In this document: positions 26,519 through 34,642 of the stretch, piece after piece
Layout: every line of letters begins with the position of its first letter
How positions within the stretch are numbered: the stretch's first letter is position 1
Assembly: GCA_963728445.1 (NCBI GenBank)
Contig: CAVSJO010000005.1
Location: forward strand, 124,001-188,000
DNA: 64,000 nt
Source: CAVSJO01 sp963728445
GTDB taxonomy: Bacteria; Gemmatimonadota; Gemmatimonadetes; Longimicrobiales; RSA9
Direction: 5' to 3'
Program-made: the position numbers and the translations under genes
The notes under the pieces: model-generated
Seen by the model: only the letters and a program-made list of their open reading frames with translations
Database searches by the model: none
What the model was told of the DNA's origin: nothing

Positions 26519-28069
26519 ATGAAGCGCTACCTCTCCCTGTCGGCCGTGCTGCTCGTGCTGGCGGCGCCGTACCCCGCCGCGGCCCAGCGGCCGGGCGGTG
26601 CGCCGCGCATTCCCACCGTCAGGCCCGCGAAGGGCGAAGTGGAGGCGAACGGACGTCGCCTTCCGCTGGACACGGCGGTCGTCACGACCCACGAGACGAC
26701 CATCGAGGGGAAGCGCGTGCCCTACCGCGCGGAGGAGGGGACGCAGCCGGTCTACGGGGCCGACGGCTCGCCCATCGCGACGCTCAACTACACGTACTAC
26801 ACGCGCACGGACGTGAGCGACGTCGACCACCGTCCGCTGCTGATCTCCTTCAACGGCGGCCCCGGCACCGGCTCGCTCTGGATGCATCTCGGCTACACCG
26901 GACCCATGCGCCTCAAGATCGACTCGCTGGGCTACCCCGTTCAGCCGTACGGCGTGGTGCAGAACCCGCACTCGATCCTGGACGCCACGGACATCGTCTA
27001 CGTGAACCCGGTGAACACCGGCTTCTCCCGTGCGCTCGACGGCGTGGACACGAAGCAGTTCTTCGGCGTCAACGAGGACCTGGACTACCTGGCCGACTGG
27101 ATCGAGACGTTCGTCTCCCGGCACAGGCGCTGGACCTCCCCCAAGTTCCTGATCGGCGAGAGCTACGGAACGACGCGCGTGTCGGGGCTGGCGGGGGTCC
27201 TCCAGGACCGCCACTGGATGTACCTGAACGGCGTGATCCTGACGTCCCCTACGGGCCTGGGCATCGACCGGGGCGGCCCGGTAGGCGACGCGCTGGGACT
27301 GCCGAGCTACGCGGCGACGGCGTGGTACCATCACGACCTCGCGCCGGAGCTCCAGTCGCGGCCCCTCGAGCAGCTGCTGGCGGACGTCGAGAACTTCACC
27401 GTGGACCAGTACATCCCGGCCCTCACCCGAGGCCGCGCCCTCTCCGACGCGAAGCGGAAGGAGATCGCCGATCAGGTCGGGAAGTACGCGGGCATCTCGC
27501 AACAGTACGTCCTCGACCACGATCTGGCCGTGCCGGTCGGCGCGTTCCGGAAGGAGCTGCTGCGGGACCGGGGCCAGACCGTCGGTCGCCTGGACGCCCG
27601 CTACCTCGGCGTGGACCGGGAGAACGCCGGCGAGGATTACGACTACGACCCAGCGCTCACGGCGTGGAACCACGAGTTCGCCCCCGCCATCAACCACTAC
27701 CTGCGGGACGTGCTCGGCTTCAGCCCCAGCGTGGAGTACTGGGTCTTCGGACCGGTCTATCCGTGGAACAGGGAAGGGGACCGGACCGGCGAGCAGCTTC
27801 GCCAGGCGCTGGCGGAGAACCCCGTCATGCACCTGCTCGTGCAGTCCGGCTACTTCGACACCGGCACCGACTACTTCTCGGCGAAGTACACGGTCTGGCA
27901 GATGGACCCGGGCGGGAAGCTCGGCGACCGCGTGCAGTGGAAGGGGTATCCGGCGGGGCACATGCTCTACCTGCCGCAGCCCCAGCTGGCGCAGGCCACG
28001 TCCGACCTGCGGCAGTTCATCCTGAATGCCGTCCAGGACGCCGAGAGCCACCCCGCCGGGTACCGTTGA
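26519..28069 (+). CDS. Secreted S10-family serine carboxypeptidase-like peptidase
   Basis: An intact 516-residue exported peptidase; ATG after an AAGCTGGAGG site. Signal peptide MKRYLSLSAVLLVLAAP ending AAAQRP. S10 motifs: SFNGGPGTGSLWMH (oxyanion), nucleophile in LIGESYGTTRVSG, acid in QSGYFDTGTDYFS and His in YPAGHMLYLPQ. It is paralogous to the gene at 29603-31150 in length and in most motifs. Bacterial S10 enzymes are carboxypeptidases of the cell envelope or outside; the exact substrate is unknown. Confidence 0.92.
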   Translation: MKRYLSLSAVLLVLAAPYPAAAQRPGGAPRIPTVRPAKGEVEANGRRLPLDTAVVTTHETTIEGKRVPYRAEEGTQPVYGADGSPIATLNYTYYTRTDVSDVDHRPLLISFNGGPGTGSLWMHLGYTGPMRLKIDSLGYPVQPYGVVQNPHSILDATDIVYVNPVNTGFSRALDGVDTKQFFGVNEDLDYLADWIETFVSRHRRWTSPKFLIGESYGTTRVSGLAGVLQDRHWMYLNGVILTSPTGLGIDRGGPVGDALGLPSYAATAWYHHDLAPELQSRPLEQLLADVENFTVDQYIPALTRGRALSDAKRKEIADQVGKYAGISQQYVLDHDLAVPVGAFRKELLRDRGQTVGRLDARYLGVDRENAGEDYDYDPALTAWNHEFAPAINHYLRDVLGFSPSVEYWVFGPVYPWNREGDRTGEQLRQALAENPVMHLLVQSGYFDTGTDYFSAKYTVWQMDPGGKLGDRVQWKGYPAGHMLYLPQPQLAQATSDLRQFILNAVQDAESHPAGYR

Positions 28070-28077
28070 GGCGTCGC

Positions 28078-28596
28078 CTACGACGACGTCTTCGAGTGAA
28101 CCGCGAACGCCGCCGCGGCCGCGTCCGCGCTGTCCTTCACGCGGATGTAGTGCATCCAGTACGGCGGCGTCGGAGCGTTCGGCGGCAGCTGCATCATGCC
28201 GCCGTACTCAAGATCGTTGCGTCCGTAGATCCGGTACTTGCCGTACTCGGGGCCCATGTCGAACTCGCGCATCAGATCCCATCCGAAGAGATCGACGTAG
28301 AAGGCGACGTCCCGCTCCACGTCGCCGGCCGCGAGCTCGTGCCGCGCGAAGTCCAGCGGCTGCGGCTCGCCCTCCGGCGGCAGGCTGTCTTCCGGCTGGT
28401 CGCCCGTGATCACCGCGAAGATCTCGCCGCCCACGCCCTGTAGCACGGCGAACCGGCCGACCCCCGGGACGAACTTCGCAGGCACGAGGGCGCGGCCGCC
28501 GACCTCCAGCGTCTTCGCGACCACGGAGTCCACGTCCGGCACCGCCACGTACGCGTACCACAGCGGCGGCGCCCCCTCCGCGGCCGCGTCCGGCTC
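28078..28596 (-). pseudogene. 5'-truncated VOC (glyoxalase-like) protein fused in frame behind the FTR1 stop
   Basis: The readable protein begins with the second half of a first VOC domain (EGAPPLWYAYVAVPDVD, GRFAVLQGVGGEIFAV) and continues into a complete second VOC domain (VAFYVDLFGWDLM, MHYIRVKDSADAAAAAF). Two-domain VOC proteins of this type are about 250-270 residues; here the first about 60-70 residues are missing. The frame runs straight upstream into the TAG of the FTR1 gene without any start except a GTG at 28548 in mid-domain. This looks like a deletion that joined the FTR1 3' end to the middle of a VOC gene, or an assembly junction. Confidence 0.7.
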
Positions 28597-29358
28597 CTAC
28601 GCCGAAGACGCGGGCCGAAGCCGCTCGCGCAGCCACGCAGCGAGCAGCCACGCCGCTGGCACGGCGACCATGAGGAGGGGGAACCACCGTCCGTACTGCC
28701 CCGTCGGGGAGTAAGGCTCGGTCGCGACGTGGAAGGCGACAACCTCCCGGTTCACCACGATCCCCGCCTCCGACAGCTCATGCAGGGCGTAGATGGCGAT
28801 CTGTGCGGTGAAGATCAGCAGGAACGCGCCCGTCGCCTGGAAAAAGCGCCTCAGGTCGATCCGGTGCCCGTAACGTGCCCACGCCCACGCCATGAGCCCC
28901 GCAGCGAGCAGGCCCAGCAGGGCCCCGGCGAGGACGTTGCCGGAGTGTACCTGGAAGAGCATCAGGGCGGTCTCCACTCCCTCCCGGGCCAGCATGAGGA
29001 CCGTGAAGAAAAAGACGCCGGCGAACGCCACTGGACCCGGGCGGCGGGCCGTCCGCGCCGAGAGCGTGGCCTCCATGCGCCCCTTGAGTGTCGGGCCCGT
29101 CCGCCACATGTGAACCACGAGGCCGACCACGAACGGGACGGCGGCCAGCCCGAGAATCCCCTCCAGGAGGGGGGTGTCGGCCTGCTTGCGAAGCACGAAC
29201 CCGAGGCCGGCGCACAGCGCGAGGGCCACCAGCACGCCGGAGTGTACAGCCGCCTCGAGCCGGGTCCGCCCCGATTTCCTCAGGTAGGCGAGGATGATGG
29301 CCACGATGAGGAACGCCTCGAAGCCTTCCCGCAGCAGAATGACGAAAGACGAGAGCAT
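28597..29358 (-). CDS. FTR1-family iron permease
   Basis: A 253-residue membrane protein with seven predicted helices. Both REGxE iron-coordination motifs of the family are present: LLREGFEAFLIV near residue 10 (E-G-F-E variant) and LAREGVETALML near 125. FTR1/EfeU proteins import iron, usually with a ferroxidase or EfeO/EfeB partner. None is visible next to it. A Fur-type operator sits 14 bases before the start codon, and a promoter of near-consensus quality lies just upstream of that, so iron repression is strongly suggested. Confidence 0.9.
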   Translation of the reverse strand: MLSSFVILLREGFEAFLIVAIILAYLRKSGRTRLEAAVHSGVLVALALCAGLGFVLRKQADTPLLEGILGLAAVPFVVGLVVHMWRTGPTLKGRMEATLSARTARRPGPVAFAGVFFFTVLMLAREGVETALMLFQVHSGNVLAGALLGLLAAGLMAWAWARYGHRIDLRRFFQATGAFLLIFTAQIAIYALHELSEAGIVVNREVVAFHVATEPYSPTGQYGRWFPLLMVAVPAAWLLAAWLRERLRPASSA

Positions 29359-29372
29359 GGTGCGTGTCCGGG

Positions 29373-29389
29373 TTGAGAATCGTTCTCAA
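29373..29389 (-). promoter_or_regulatory. Fur-box-like operator of the iron permease
   Basis: Perfect inverted repeat TTGAGAA-TCG-TTCTCAA, very close to the GAGAAT-type half sites of Fur boxes. It covers the predicted transcription start and lies between the promoter and the FTR1 start codon. Confidence 0.8.
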
Positions 29390-29392
29390 TCA

Positions 29393-29421
29393 AGCGTAGG
29401 GCATGGGCAGGCCCGTGTCAA
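29393..29421 (-). promoter_or_regulatory. Promoter of the iron permease gene
   Basis: On the minus strand TTGACA (29416-29421), 17-base spacer, TACGCT (29393-29398). The start point would fall inside the Fur-like operator, which is a typical repression geometry. Confidence 0.65.
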
Positions 29422-29542
29422 CGGAACGGCCGGCGTTCTTTCGTACCGGTTTGCGACTGGCAGACCGCGGGGAAGGCGGGATGACCGGAGGGTCGGAGGA
29501 AGCGGATGCGGGGCGAGGCGCGAATCGGGCGGAGCACGGATG

Positions 29543-29580
29543 AAAAGACGGAGGGCGACGTCGCTCGTCGCCCTCCGTCT
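29543..29580 (-). terminator. Intrinsic terminator after the S10 peptidase gene
   Basis: Perfect 14-bp stem GACGGAGGGCGACG (29547-29560) with its complement at 29566-29579, five-base loop, and four A residues at 29543-29546 that give a U-tract on the minus-strand transcript. It lies 23 bases after the stop of the S10 gene. Confidence 0.85.
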
Positions 29581-29602
29581 CCACGCGTCGGAACGGCCCG
29601 CC

Positions 29603-31150
29603 TCAGGGCGCGATCTGCTCCATGTGCTTGGTGCCGTTGATGAAGTCCTCGATGTCCTTCTTGAGCTTCTTCGCCGAGTCCTGGTTCAGGTAGGCCATGT
29701 GGCCGCTCCTGTAGTACTCGAACTGGACGCGGTCGGGGTACGTCTGGTCGAAGCCGAGATGGCGGAAGGTGTACTCGGCGTTGGCGAAGGGCGTCGCCAT
29801 GTCGTAGTAGCCGGCGCCGACCATGACCTTGAGGTACGGGTTCTTGGCCATGGCGGAACGCAGGGGCTCCACCTCGTTGGGATAGCCGAAGTACCCGCCG
29901 GGGCCCCAGTCCCAGCGCCCCGTGTGCCCGCCCATGTAGTACTGCAGGTCGCTGGAGTAGTCGAGCTCGTTGTGAAGGTAGCGCATGAACGCGGACATGA
30001 ACGCGCCCGACGGAGCGACGTCGGACGGATCGTAGTCCTGGCGCGTGCTGGCCGCGTTCGCGTTCAGGCCGATCATGCGGCTGTCGTAGCGCCCGACGGT
30101 TTCGCGCTGGTCCCGCAGCAGCTCGGTGCGGTACATGCCCGGGTCGATGCGCAGGTTGGTCTGCATCACGAAACCGGACGACACGCCCGTCAGGCGCGCC
30201 AGTTTGTCGGCCGCGGCCTTTCGATCGGCTTGCGACAGCGCGTTGCCCTTCGCGAGCTCGGTGAGGTAGTCCCCGAACGCGTAGTCCCGTGACTGCTGCA
30301 CCACCTGCTCGAGAGTCTGGCTCTGCAGGTCGGCCGGCAGCTTCTTGTGGTACCACGCCGTCGCGGTGTACGTCGGCAGGTACATGCTGTAGCCGATGTC
30401 GTTCGTCGGCATCGGCGCGATGTAGCCGAGGTCGAGTACGGTGCCCAGGAGCATGATCCCGTTCAGCTCGATGCCCTCGTCGTCCTGCAGGTACTCCGCC
30501 AGCCCCGCGGAGCGGAACGTCCCGTAGCTTTCGCCGAACAGGTACTTCGGGCTCGACCACCGGTGGTACTTGTCCAGGTAGTCGCGGATGAACTTGCCGA
30601 AGTACTGGATGTCGTTCCGCGCGCCCGTGAAGTCCGTCCCCTTCACGCCCGGTGCGGGGCGCGAGTAGCCGGTCATCATGGCGTCCACCTGCACCAGGTC
30701 CGTCGTGGCCAGGGGGGAGTACGGGTTGTCGACCAGATCGTACGGCGGTGCCGGCTGCGCGCCGTTCGGGCCCATCGTCGGGTGACGCGGGCTCATGATG
30801 CCCATGTCAAGCCAGATCGACGCCGAGCCGGGTCCGCCGTTGAAGAAGAACGTGACGGGCCGCGTCCCCGGCTCCGCACCGTCCTTCGTGTAGGCGATGT
30901 AGAACGCGGTGGCGGCGGGTTTCCCGTCCTCGTCCCGGATCACCATCGTGCCGGCGTTCGCCGTATAGTGGATCGTCTCCCCGTCGAGTGTGACGGTATG
31001 CTTCGTCGTGGACACCTTTTCGACGGCGGGGACGCCTTCCTTTGCGCCTTCGTCACCGTTGCCGGGAGGACCGGAGGGGCGCTGGGCGGAGAGGGGGGTG
31101 GTGGCCGCGAGGGACGCGGCGGCTCCCAGCACGAACAGCCAGTTGCGCAT
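29603..31150 (-). CDS. Secreted S10-family serine carboxypeptidase-like peptidase
   Basis: An intact 515-residue exported peptidase. ATG at 31150 follows AGAGGAAA; signal peptide MRNWLFVLGAAASLAATTP ending SAQRP. Motifs: FFFNGGPGSASIWLDMG (oxyanion), nucleophile in LFGESYGTFRSAGL, acid in GAGYYDMATPF and His in YYRSGHMAYLN. Close paralogue of the gene at 26519-28069, in the opposite orientation. The catalytic set is complete. Ends in a strong intrinsic terminator. Confidence 0.92.
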   Translation of the reverse strand: MRNWLFVLGAAASLAATTPLSAQRPSGPPGNGDEGAKEGVPAVEKVSTTKHTVTLDGETIHYTANAGTMVIRDEDGKPAATAFYIAYTKDGAEPGTRPVTFFFNGGPGSASIWLDMGIMSPRHPTMGPNGAQPAPPYDLVDNPYSPLATTDLVQVDAMMTGYSRPAPGVKGTDFTGARNDIQYFGKFIRDYLDKYHRWSSPKYLFGESYGTFRSAGLAEYLQDDEGIELNGIMLLGTVLDLGYIAPMPTNDIGYSMYLPTYTATAWYHKKLPADLQSQTLEQVVQQSRDYAFGDYLTELAKGNALSQADRKAAADKLARLTGVSSGFVMQTNLRIDPGMYRTELLRDQRETVGRYDSRMIGLNANAASTRQDYDPSDVAPSGAFMSAFMRYLHNELDYSSDLQYYMGGHTGRWDWGPGGYFGYPNEVEPLRSAMAKNPYLKVMVGAGYYDMATPFANAEYTFRHLGFDQTYPDRVQFEYYRSGHMAYLNQDSAKKLKKDIEDFINGTKHMEQIAP

Positions 31151-31250
31151 GACTTTCCTCTTCACGTCTCGGGTCTGTGCAGGGTCGGATTGTTCGGGAA
31201 CGTCGTCATCCTGACCCGAACCCCGGCGCCGCGCAAGCGGCTCCCCCGCG

Positions 31251-32093
31251 TCAGCGCCTCGAGTCGAGGCTGCCCGCACCCGGCGCCTCTCTCCACCACC
31301 GCCGGGGCAGCTCGAGGTCCACGCGCGTGTCGTGATCGAGAGGGCGCACGATGCCGGTGACGTCCGAGTGCGGCGCGGCGGTACGGCTCCGGTACCGGGC
31401 GGCCTCGGCGGCGAAGCGGTTGTGAAGCTGCACCGCCCCGAGAAGCCGCGCGAAGTGAGCCTCTCGATGGCCGCGCACCGAATTGACGGCAACCCGCCAC
31501 TCCCTCTGGCCCACACCGCGCCGGGCGAGCTCCAGGACGAGATCGAGGAACGGGTCGTCGGTGACGGCGTCGAGCATCTCCTTGTACTCGGGCTCCAGGT
31601 CGGCGCTGTACACGGCGATGACGTCGCGCAGGTCGCCTCGGCACCCGGCCAGGCGCTCGGCAGCCCCCTCCGTGAACGGCGCATCCTCGCCCCGGGCCTG
31701 TCCCGACGGATCCAGGAACATGAGGTCCTCGGTGCGATAGGGAGCGAGAAGGTCGTCGCAGGTCCCGGGAACCGGCTCCGCGAAGGGACGGCTCGCCTTC
31801 ACGAGCCGCGCCCAGGTATCCACGAGCCCGGCCAGGGCCCGGCCGGAGCGACGCAGCGCGCCGACGGACCCGCGCAGCCGCTGAGCCCGCTCCTGCCGGT
31901 CCAGGAGCCGACGCACGACGGCGATCGTCACGAGGACGCTCATGGCTTCAGTGGCGAGGTTCGGAGCGAACCGGTTTCCGAACGCGCTGTCCGGCCATCG
32001 GATCCCGGCGACGGTCGAGCCCGCCGACACGACGAGGAGCCCGGCATAGAGCAGCCCGAGAGCGGAGAGCGGAGTCGAGGAGCGCGGGTTCAT
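31251..32093 (-). CDS. Membrane protein of unknown function
   Basis: A 280-residue protein, start at the ATG before two N-terminal membrane segments (LGLLYAGLLVVSAGSTV at about 12-30 and AMSVLVTIAVV at about 48-60). The rest is a soluble, charged, mostly helical domain (RQERAQRLRGSVGALRRSG, DPEYKEMLDAVTDDPFLDLV-like stretches). This is the look of a small membrane-anchored cytoplasmic protein, but no family was recognised. Divergent from the next gene with about 210 bases between. Confidence 0.65.
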   Translation of the reverse strand: MNPRSSTPLSALGLLYAGLLVVSAGSTVAGIRWPDSAFGNRFAPNLATEAMSVLVTIAVVRRLLDRQERAQRLRGSVGALRRSGRALAGLVDTWARLVKASRPFAEPVPGTCDDLLAPYRTEDLMFLDPSGQARGEDAPFTEGAAERLAGCRGDLRDVIAVYSADLEPEYKEMLDAVTDDPFLDLVLELARRGVGQREWRVAVNSVRGHREAHFARLLGAVQLHNRFAAEAARYRSRTAAPHSDVTGIVRPLDHDTRVDLELPRRWWREAPGAGSLDSRR

Positions 32094-32302
32094 GGCGGGT
32101 CCGGGATCGGGGGCACGGGTCCGGTCCCTCTCTTGGACGACGGCGGGCGTCGATCGGTTGCAGTCGGCGCTTGCAGTCCTCGGTTGCACGCCGGCGGGCG
32201 CACGCAGGACTGCGCCGGCGCTCCCCCGCATGGACTCCATCTTGCGCCCCCCGCTCCCCGGACCGATGATCCGCACGCACCGAAACCGTACCGGAGGCAG
32301 GC

Positions 32303-32947
32303 ATGCCCGTCGATCGCGGCGTCGTCGAACAGCAGCTCCGGGAGCTCGGACAGGGCGCGGGTCTCTGGGGCACCCGCGAGTTGAGGGACCTGCCGGCGGT
32401 GCTTGACGGCGGAGAGCGGATCCTGGCGGTCGGTCGGGGCAGAGTCGCCCGCGGCCGATGGCTCCGACGTCCCTGGCTCATCGTGGTCACGGACCGGCGA
32501 CTGCTCTGCATCCGGTCCGAGCGTCCTGCCGGCTGGCGGCAGATCGACGTGCCGGCCGACGTCATCTCCCGGGCGACGCTTCGGGCCGGACCATTCAAGG
32601 GGCGCATCCTCGTCGTCGCGGACGGACGCAAGCACCGCCTTCTGGTGTCCCGCGCCGACGCCCGCGACATCATCGGCGCGCTGGCGCTCCTGGATGCACC
32701 CGCCAACCAGGTGCCCTCCGGCTTCGCGCCCGCGCGCATGCTTCGGCAGGTCGTCGATCACATGATGGCACTACCCGCCGTGGCGCTCGAGCCGGGAAGG
32801 CGAACGCTGCCCGGGCCGACGCCGACGCCCGGGCTGTCGGAGAGCGACTCCACACGCATCGACCTGCTGGAGGACCAGGTCCGGCAGCTCCAGCAGCAGG
32901 TCGACTTTCTGGAGCAGGTCCTGCGGCAGCGACAGGAGGGCAGCTGA
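32303..32947 (+). CDS. Bacterial PH-like domain protein with C-terminal coiled coil
   Basis: A 214-residue cytoplasmic protein with GGAGG five bases before the ATG. Residues about 30-125 read as a bacterial pleckstrin-like (YokE/bPH) domain: LDGGERILAVGRGRV, WLIVVTDRRLLCIRS, KGRILVVADGRKHRLLV. A Pro/Thr linker follows and residues about 180-210 form a coiled coil (DLLEDQVRQLQQQVDFLEQ). Such proteins are of unknown function, perhaps scaffolding. Family assignment is by pattern only. Confidence 0.6.
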   Translation: MPVDRGVVEQQLRELGQGAGLWGTRELRDLPAVLDGGERILAVGRGRVARGRWLRRPWLIVVTDRRLLCIRSERPAGWRQIDVPADVISRATLRAGPFKGRILVVADGRKHRLLVSRADARDIIGALALLDAPANQVPSGFAPARMLRQVVDHMMALPAVALEPGRRTLPGPTPTPGLSESDSTRIDLLEDQVRQLQQQVDFLEQVLRQRQEGS

Positions 32948-33184
32948 GGGCGCCTCCGTGTCGCGTGGCTGCAACGACTGTTGGCATGAGCCCACACGGT
33001 GTCGCACGAGCCCCACACGGAGGTGCGGAATCCGACGGCGAAATGGACGGGGAAAAGTACCGGAAGACAAGGAACGGAGCAGGCTCGTGGCGGATCGACG
33101 CCATATGTAGTTCGTGGCCCACGGCTTGCAAGGTCCACCCTGTGGTCGAAGTGCACCCACGAGGGAAGTGAGGCCGTCGGGTCG

Positions 33185-33745
33185 ATGAGCGTGGCTTCAG
33201 CGAACGCAGAATCCAAGGGTCTCGCGGCCGGGCTGGTCCTCGATGCCGATGAGAAGGCTGCGAGGGCCGCACGGGACGTCGAGCCCCTCACCGCATCCCC
33301 CGATCGGGGGTGGCGGGCGATCGGTTGGTTCGGTCTGCTGATCGCTGCGATCGCATTCGTCGATCTGGTGCTCAACCTGTACCCGGCGGCGTGGAGCTCG
33401 CCGGAGTGGGAGTTCGGAACGATCGCCCGGACGCTGGGTTCCCTGCCGCTGTTCTCCATCGGCATGGCGGCGATTCTGGGCTCGTATCTGGCGAGGGGGC
33501 GGCGGATCGGCATTCTGGTGACGTCGATCCTGCTGGTCGCCTTCGCGCTGCTGATCCTGGGCGCCTGGACGGTGTTCACGCTGGATGTGCCGATGGCACT
33601 GAACGCGGCGGGCAGCGGGCCGGCCAGCCTGGTGATCAAGAAGACCATCGTGCGGACGACGTCGATGGGACTCGGCTTTGGCGCAGGGTATCTCATCGCG
33701 GCGGTCGCCTCATTCCGCCACATCAAGAGGAGGAAGCGCGTATGA
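33185..33745 (+). CDS. Four-helix membrane protein, coupled to a PEP-CTERM gene
   Basis: A 186-residue protein with about four membrane segments: WRAIGWFGLLIAAIAFVDLV, LGSLPLFSIGMAAILGSYL, ILVTSILLVAFALLILGAW and TSMGLGFGAGYLIAAVA, ending in a basic tail RHIKRRKRV. No family was recognised. Its TGA overlaps the ATG of the following PEP-CTERM gene (ATGA), so the two are translated together and may act together. The stretch 32948-33184 before it holds no recognisable gene. Confidence 0.7.
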   Translation: MSVASANAESKGLAAGLVLDADEKAARAARDVEPLTASPDRGWRAIGWFGLLIAAIAFVDLVLNLYPAAWSSPEWEFGTIARTLGSLPLFSIGMAAILGSYLARGRRIGILVTSILLVAFALLILGAWTVFTLDVPMALNAAGSGPASLVIKKTIVRTTSMGLGFGAGYLIAAVASFRHIKRRKRV

Positions 33746-34425
33746 AACGAAGAGGAATGACGTGGGCGGGGGCGGCACTCGCGGTACTGCTGGTGGCGCC
33801 GCCCGGGGCCCGCGCGGACGTTCTCGTGGACACGAACGTGTGCACGGCCGGGTCGCTGACGCTGTGCAACTCGTTCTCGCTGACGAAGGACGGGGACTCG
33901 TACACGCTCGTCGTCATGAACAACACGTCGCCGTCGAACGTGACGGACTACGGTGAGCTGACGGGCGTAGGCATCTTCAACACGACGAGCACCGACTTCG
34001 GGTTCGACAATCTGAGCGGCGTCCCCACCGGCTTCACGGGCTACACCGGCTCCGTGGGCACGATCTGCAACGATCTCGGCGGCGGCTCGTACAGCCAGAC
34101 GGACCTGAACGTCGGCGCCTGCAAGAACGGCGTGCCCGGCGTACAGGCGTTCACGCTCAGCTTCACGACCACCACGGACCTGACGGGCCACTTCGCGAAC
34201 GGGGACCTGGTCATCGGCACGCACGTGCAGTCGATCGGTACCTGCTCGGCGAAGTTCCGTTCGGACGGCAGCGCGGTTCTGACGACGCCGGGGGACGGAA
34301 CGCTCTCCGGCTGTGAGCCGACGTCCACGGTCCCCGAGCCAGTCACGGTCGCGCTGTTCGGCACCGGACTCCTCGGGCTCGGCCTGATCCGCCGGCGCAA
34401 GGGCGGAGACGTAGCCAACGACTGA
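33742..34425 (+). CDS. PEP-CTERM sorted exported protein
   Basis: A 227-residue protein with a signal peptide (TWAGAALAVLLVAPPGARAD), a Thr/Ser/Gly-rich mature part and a C-terminal sorting signal: VPEPVTVALFGTGLLGLG then IRRRK. This tripartite end (Pro-Glu-Pro, helix, basic tail) is cleaved by an exosortase; no exosortase lies in this window. Four Cys residues may form disulfides. Followed at once by a strong terminator. PEP-CTERM proteins commonly go with exopolysaccharide systems, in line with the cluster at 40-64 kb. Confidence 0.9.
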   Translation: MKRRGMTWAGAALAVLLVAPPGARADVLVDTNVCTAGSLTLCNSFSLTKDGDSYTLVVMNNTSPSNVTDYGELTGVGIFNTTSTDFGFDNLSGVPTGFTGYTGSVGTICNDLGGGSYSQTDLNVGACKNGVPGVQAFTLSFTTTTDLTGHFANGDLVIGTHVQSIGTCSAKFRSDGSAVLTTPGDGTLSGCEPTSTVPEPVTVALFGTGLLGLGLIRRRKGGDVAND

Positions 34426-34457
34426 CGAAGCGGCGCTCTCCCGAGTAGCGGCTGTGA

Positions 34458-34492
34458 GGGGCCCGGGGCTTTCCCCGGGCCCCTCTTTTTTC
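34458..34492 (+). terminator. Intrinsic terminator after the PEP-CTERM gene
   Basis: Perfect 11-bp stem GGGGCCCGGGG / CCCCGGGCCCC (34458-34468 with 34473-34483), four-base loop, then TCTTTTTT. Confidence 0.92.
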
Positions 34493-34642
34493 CTGGGGCG
34501 AGCGTCCGCGGCGCGCCCGGGGCGCCGTTCCACACGGGTGGCATCATCCCGCCATCCGGCGCGAACTGGCCGTTCGCGCCGCGCATCCCCATCTTTCGCG
34601 GTCCTGCGAACCGACCCCGTCCAATTTGCCAGGAGATCTTCC

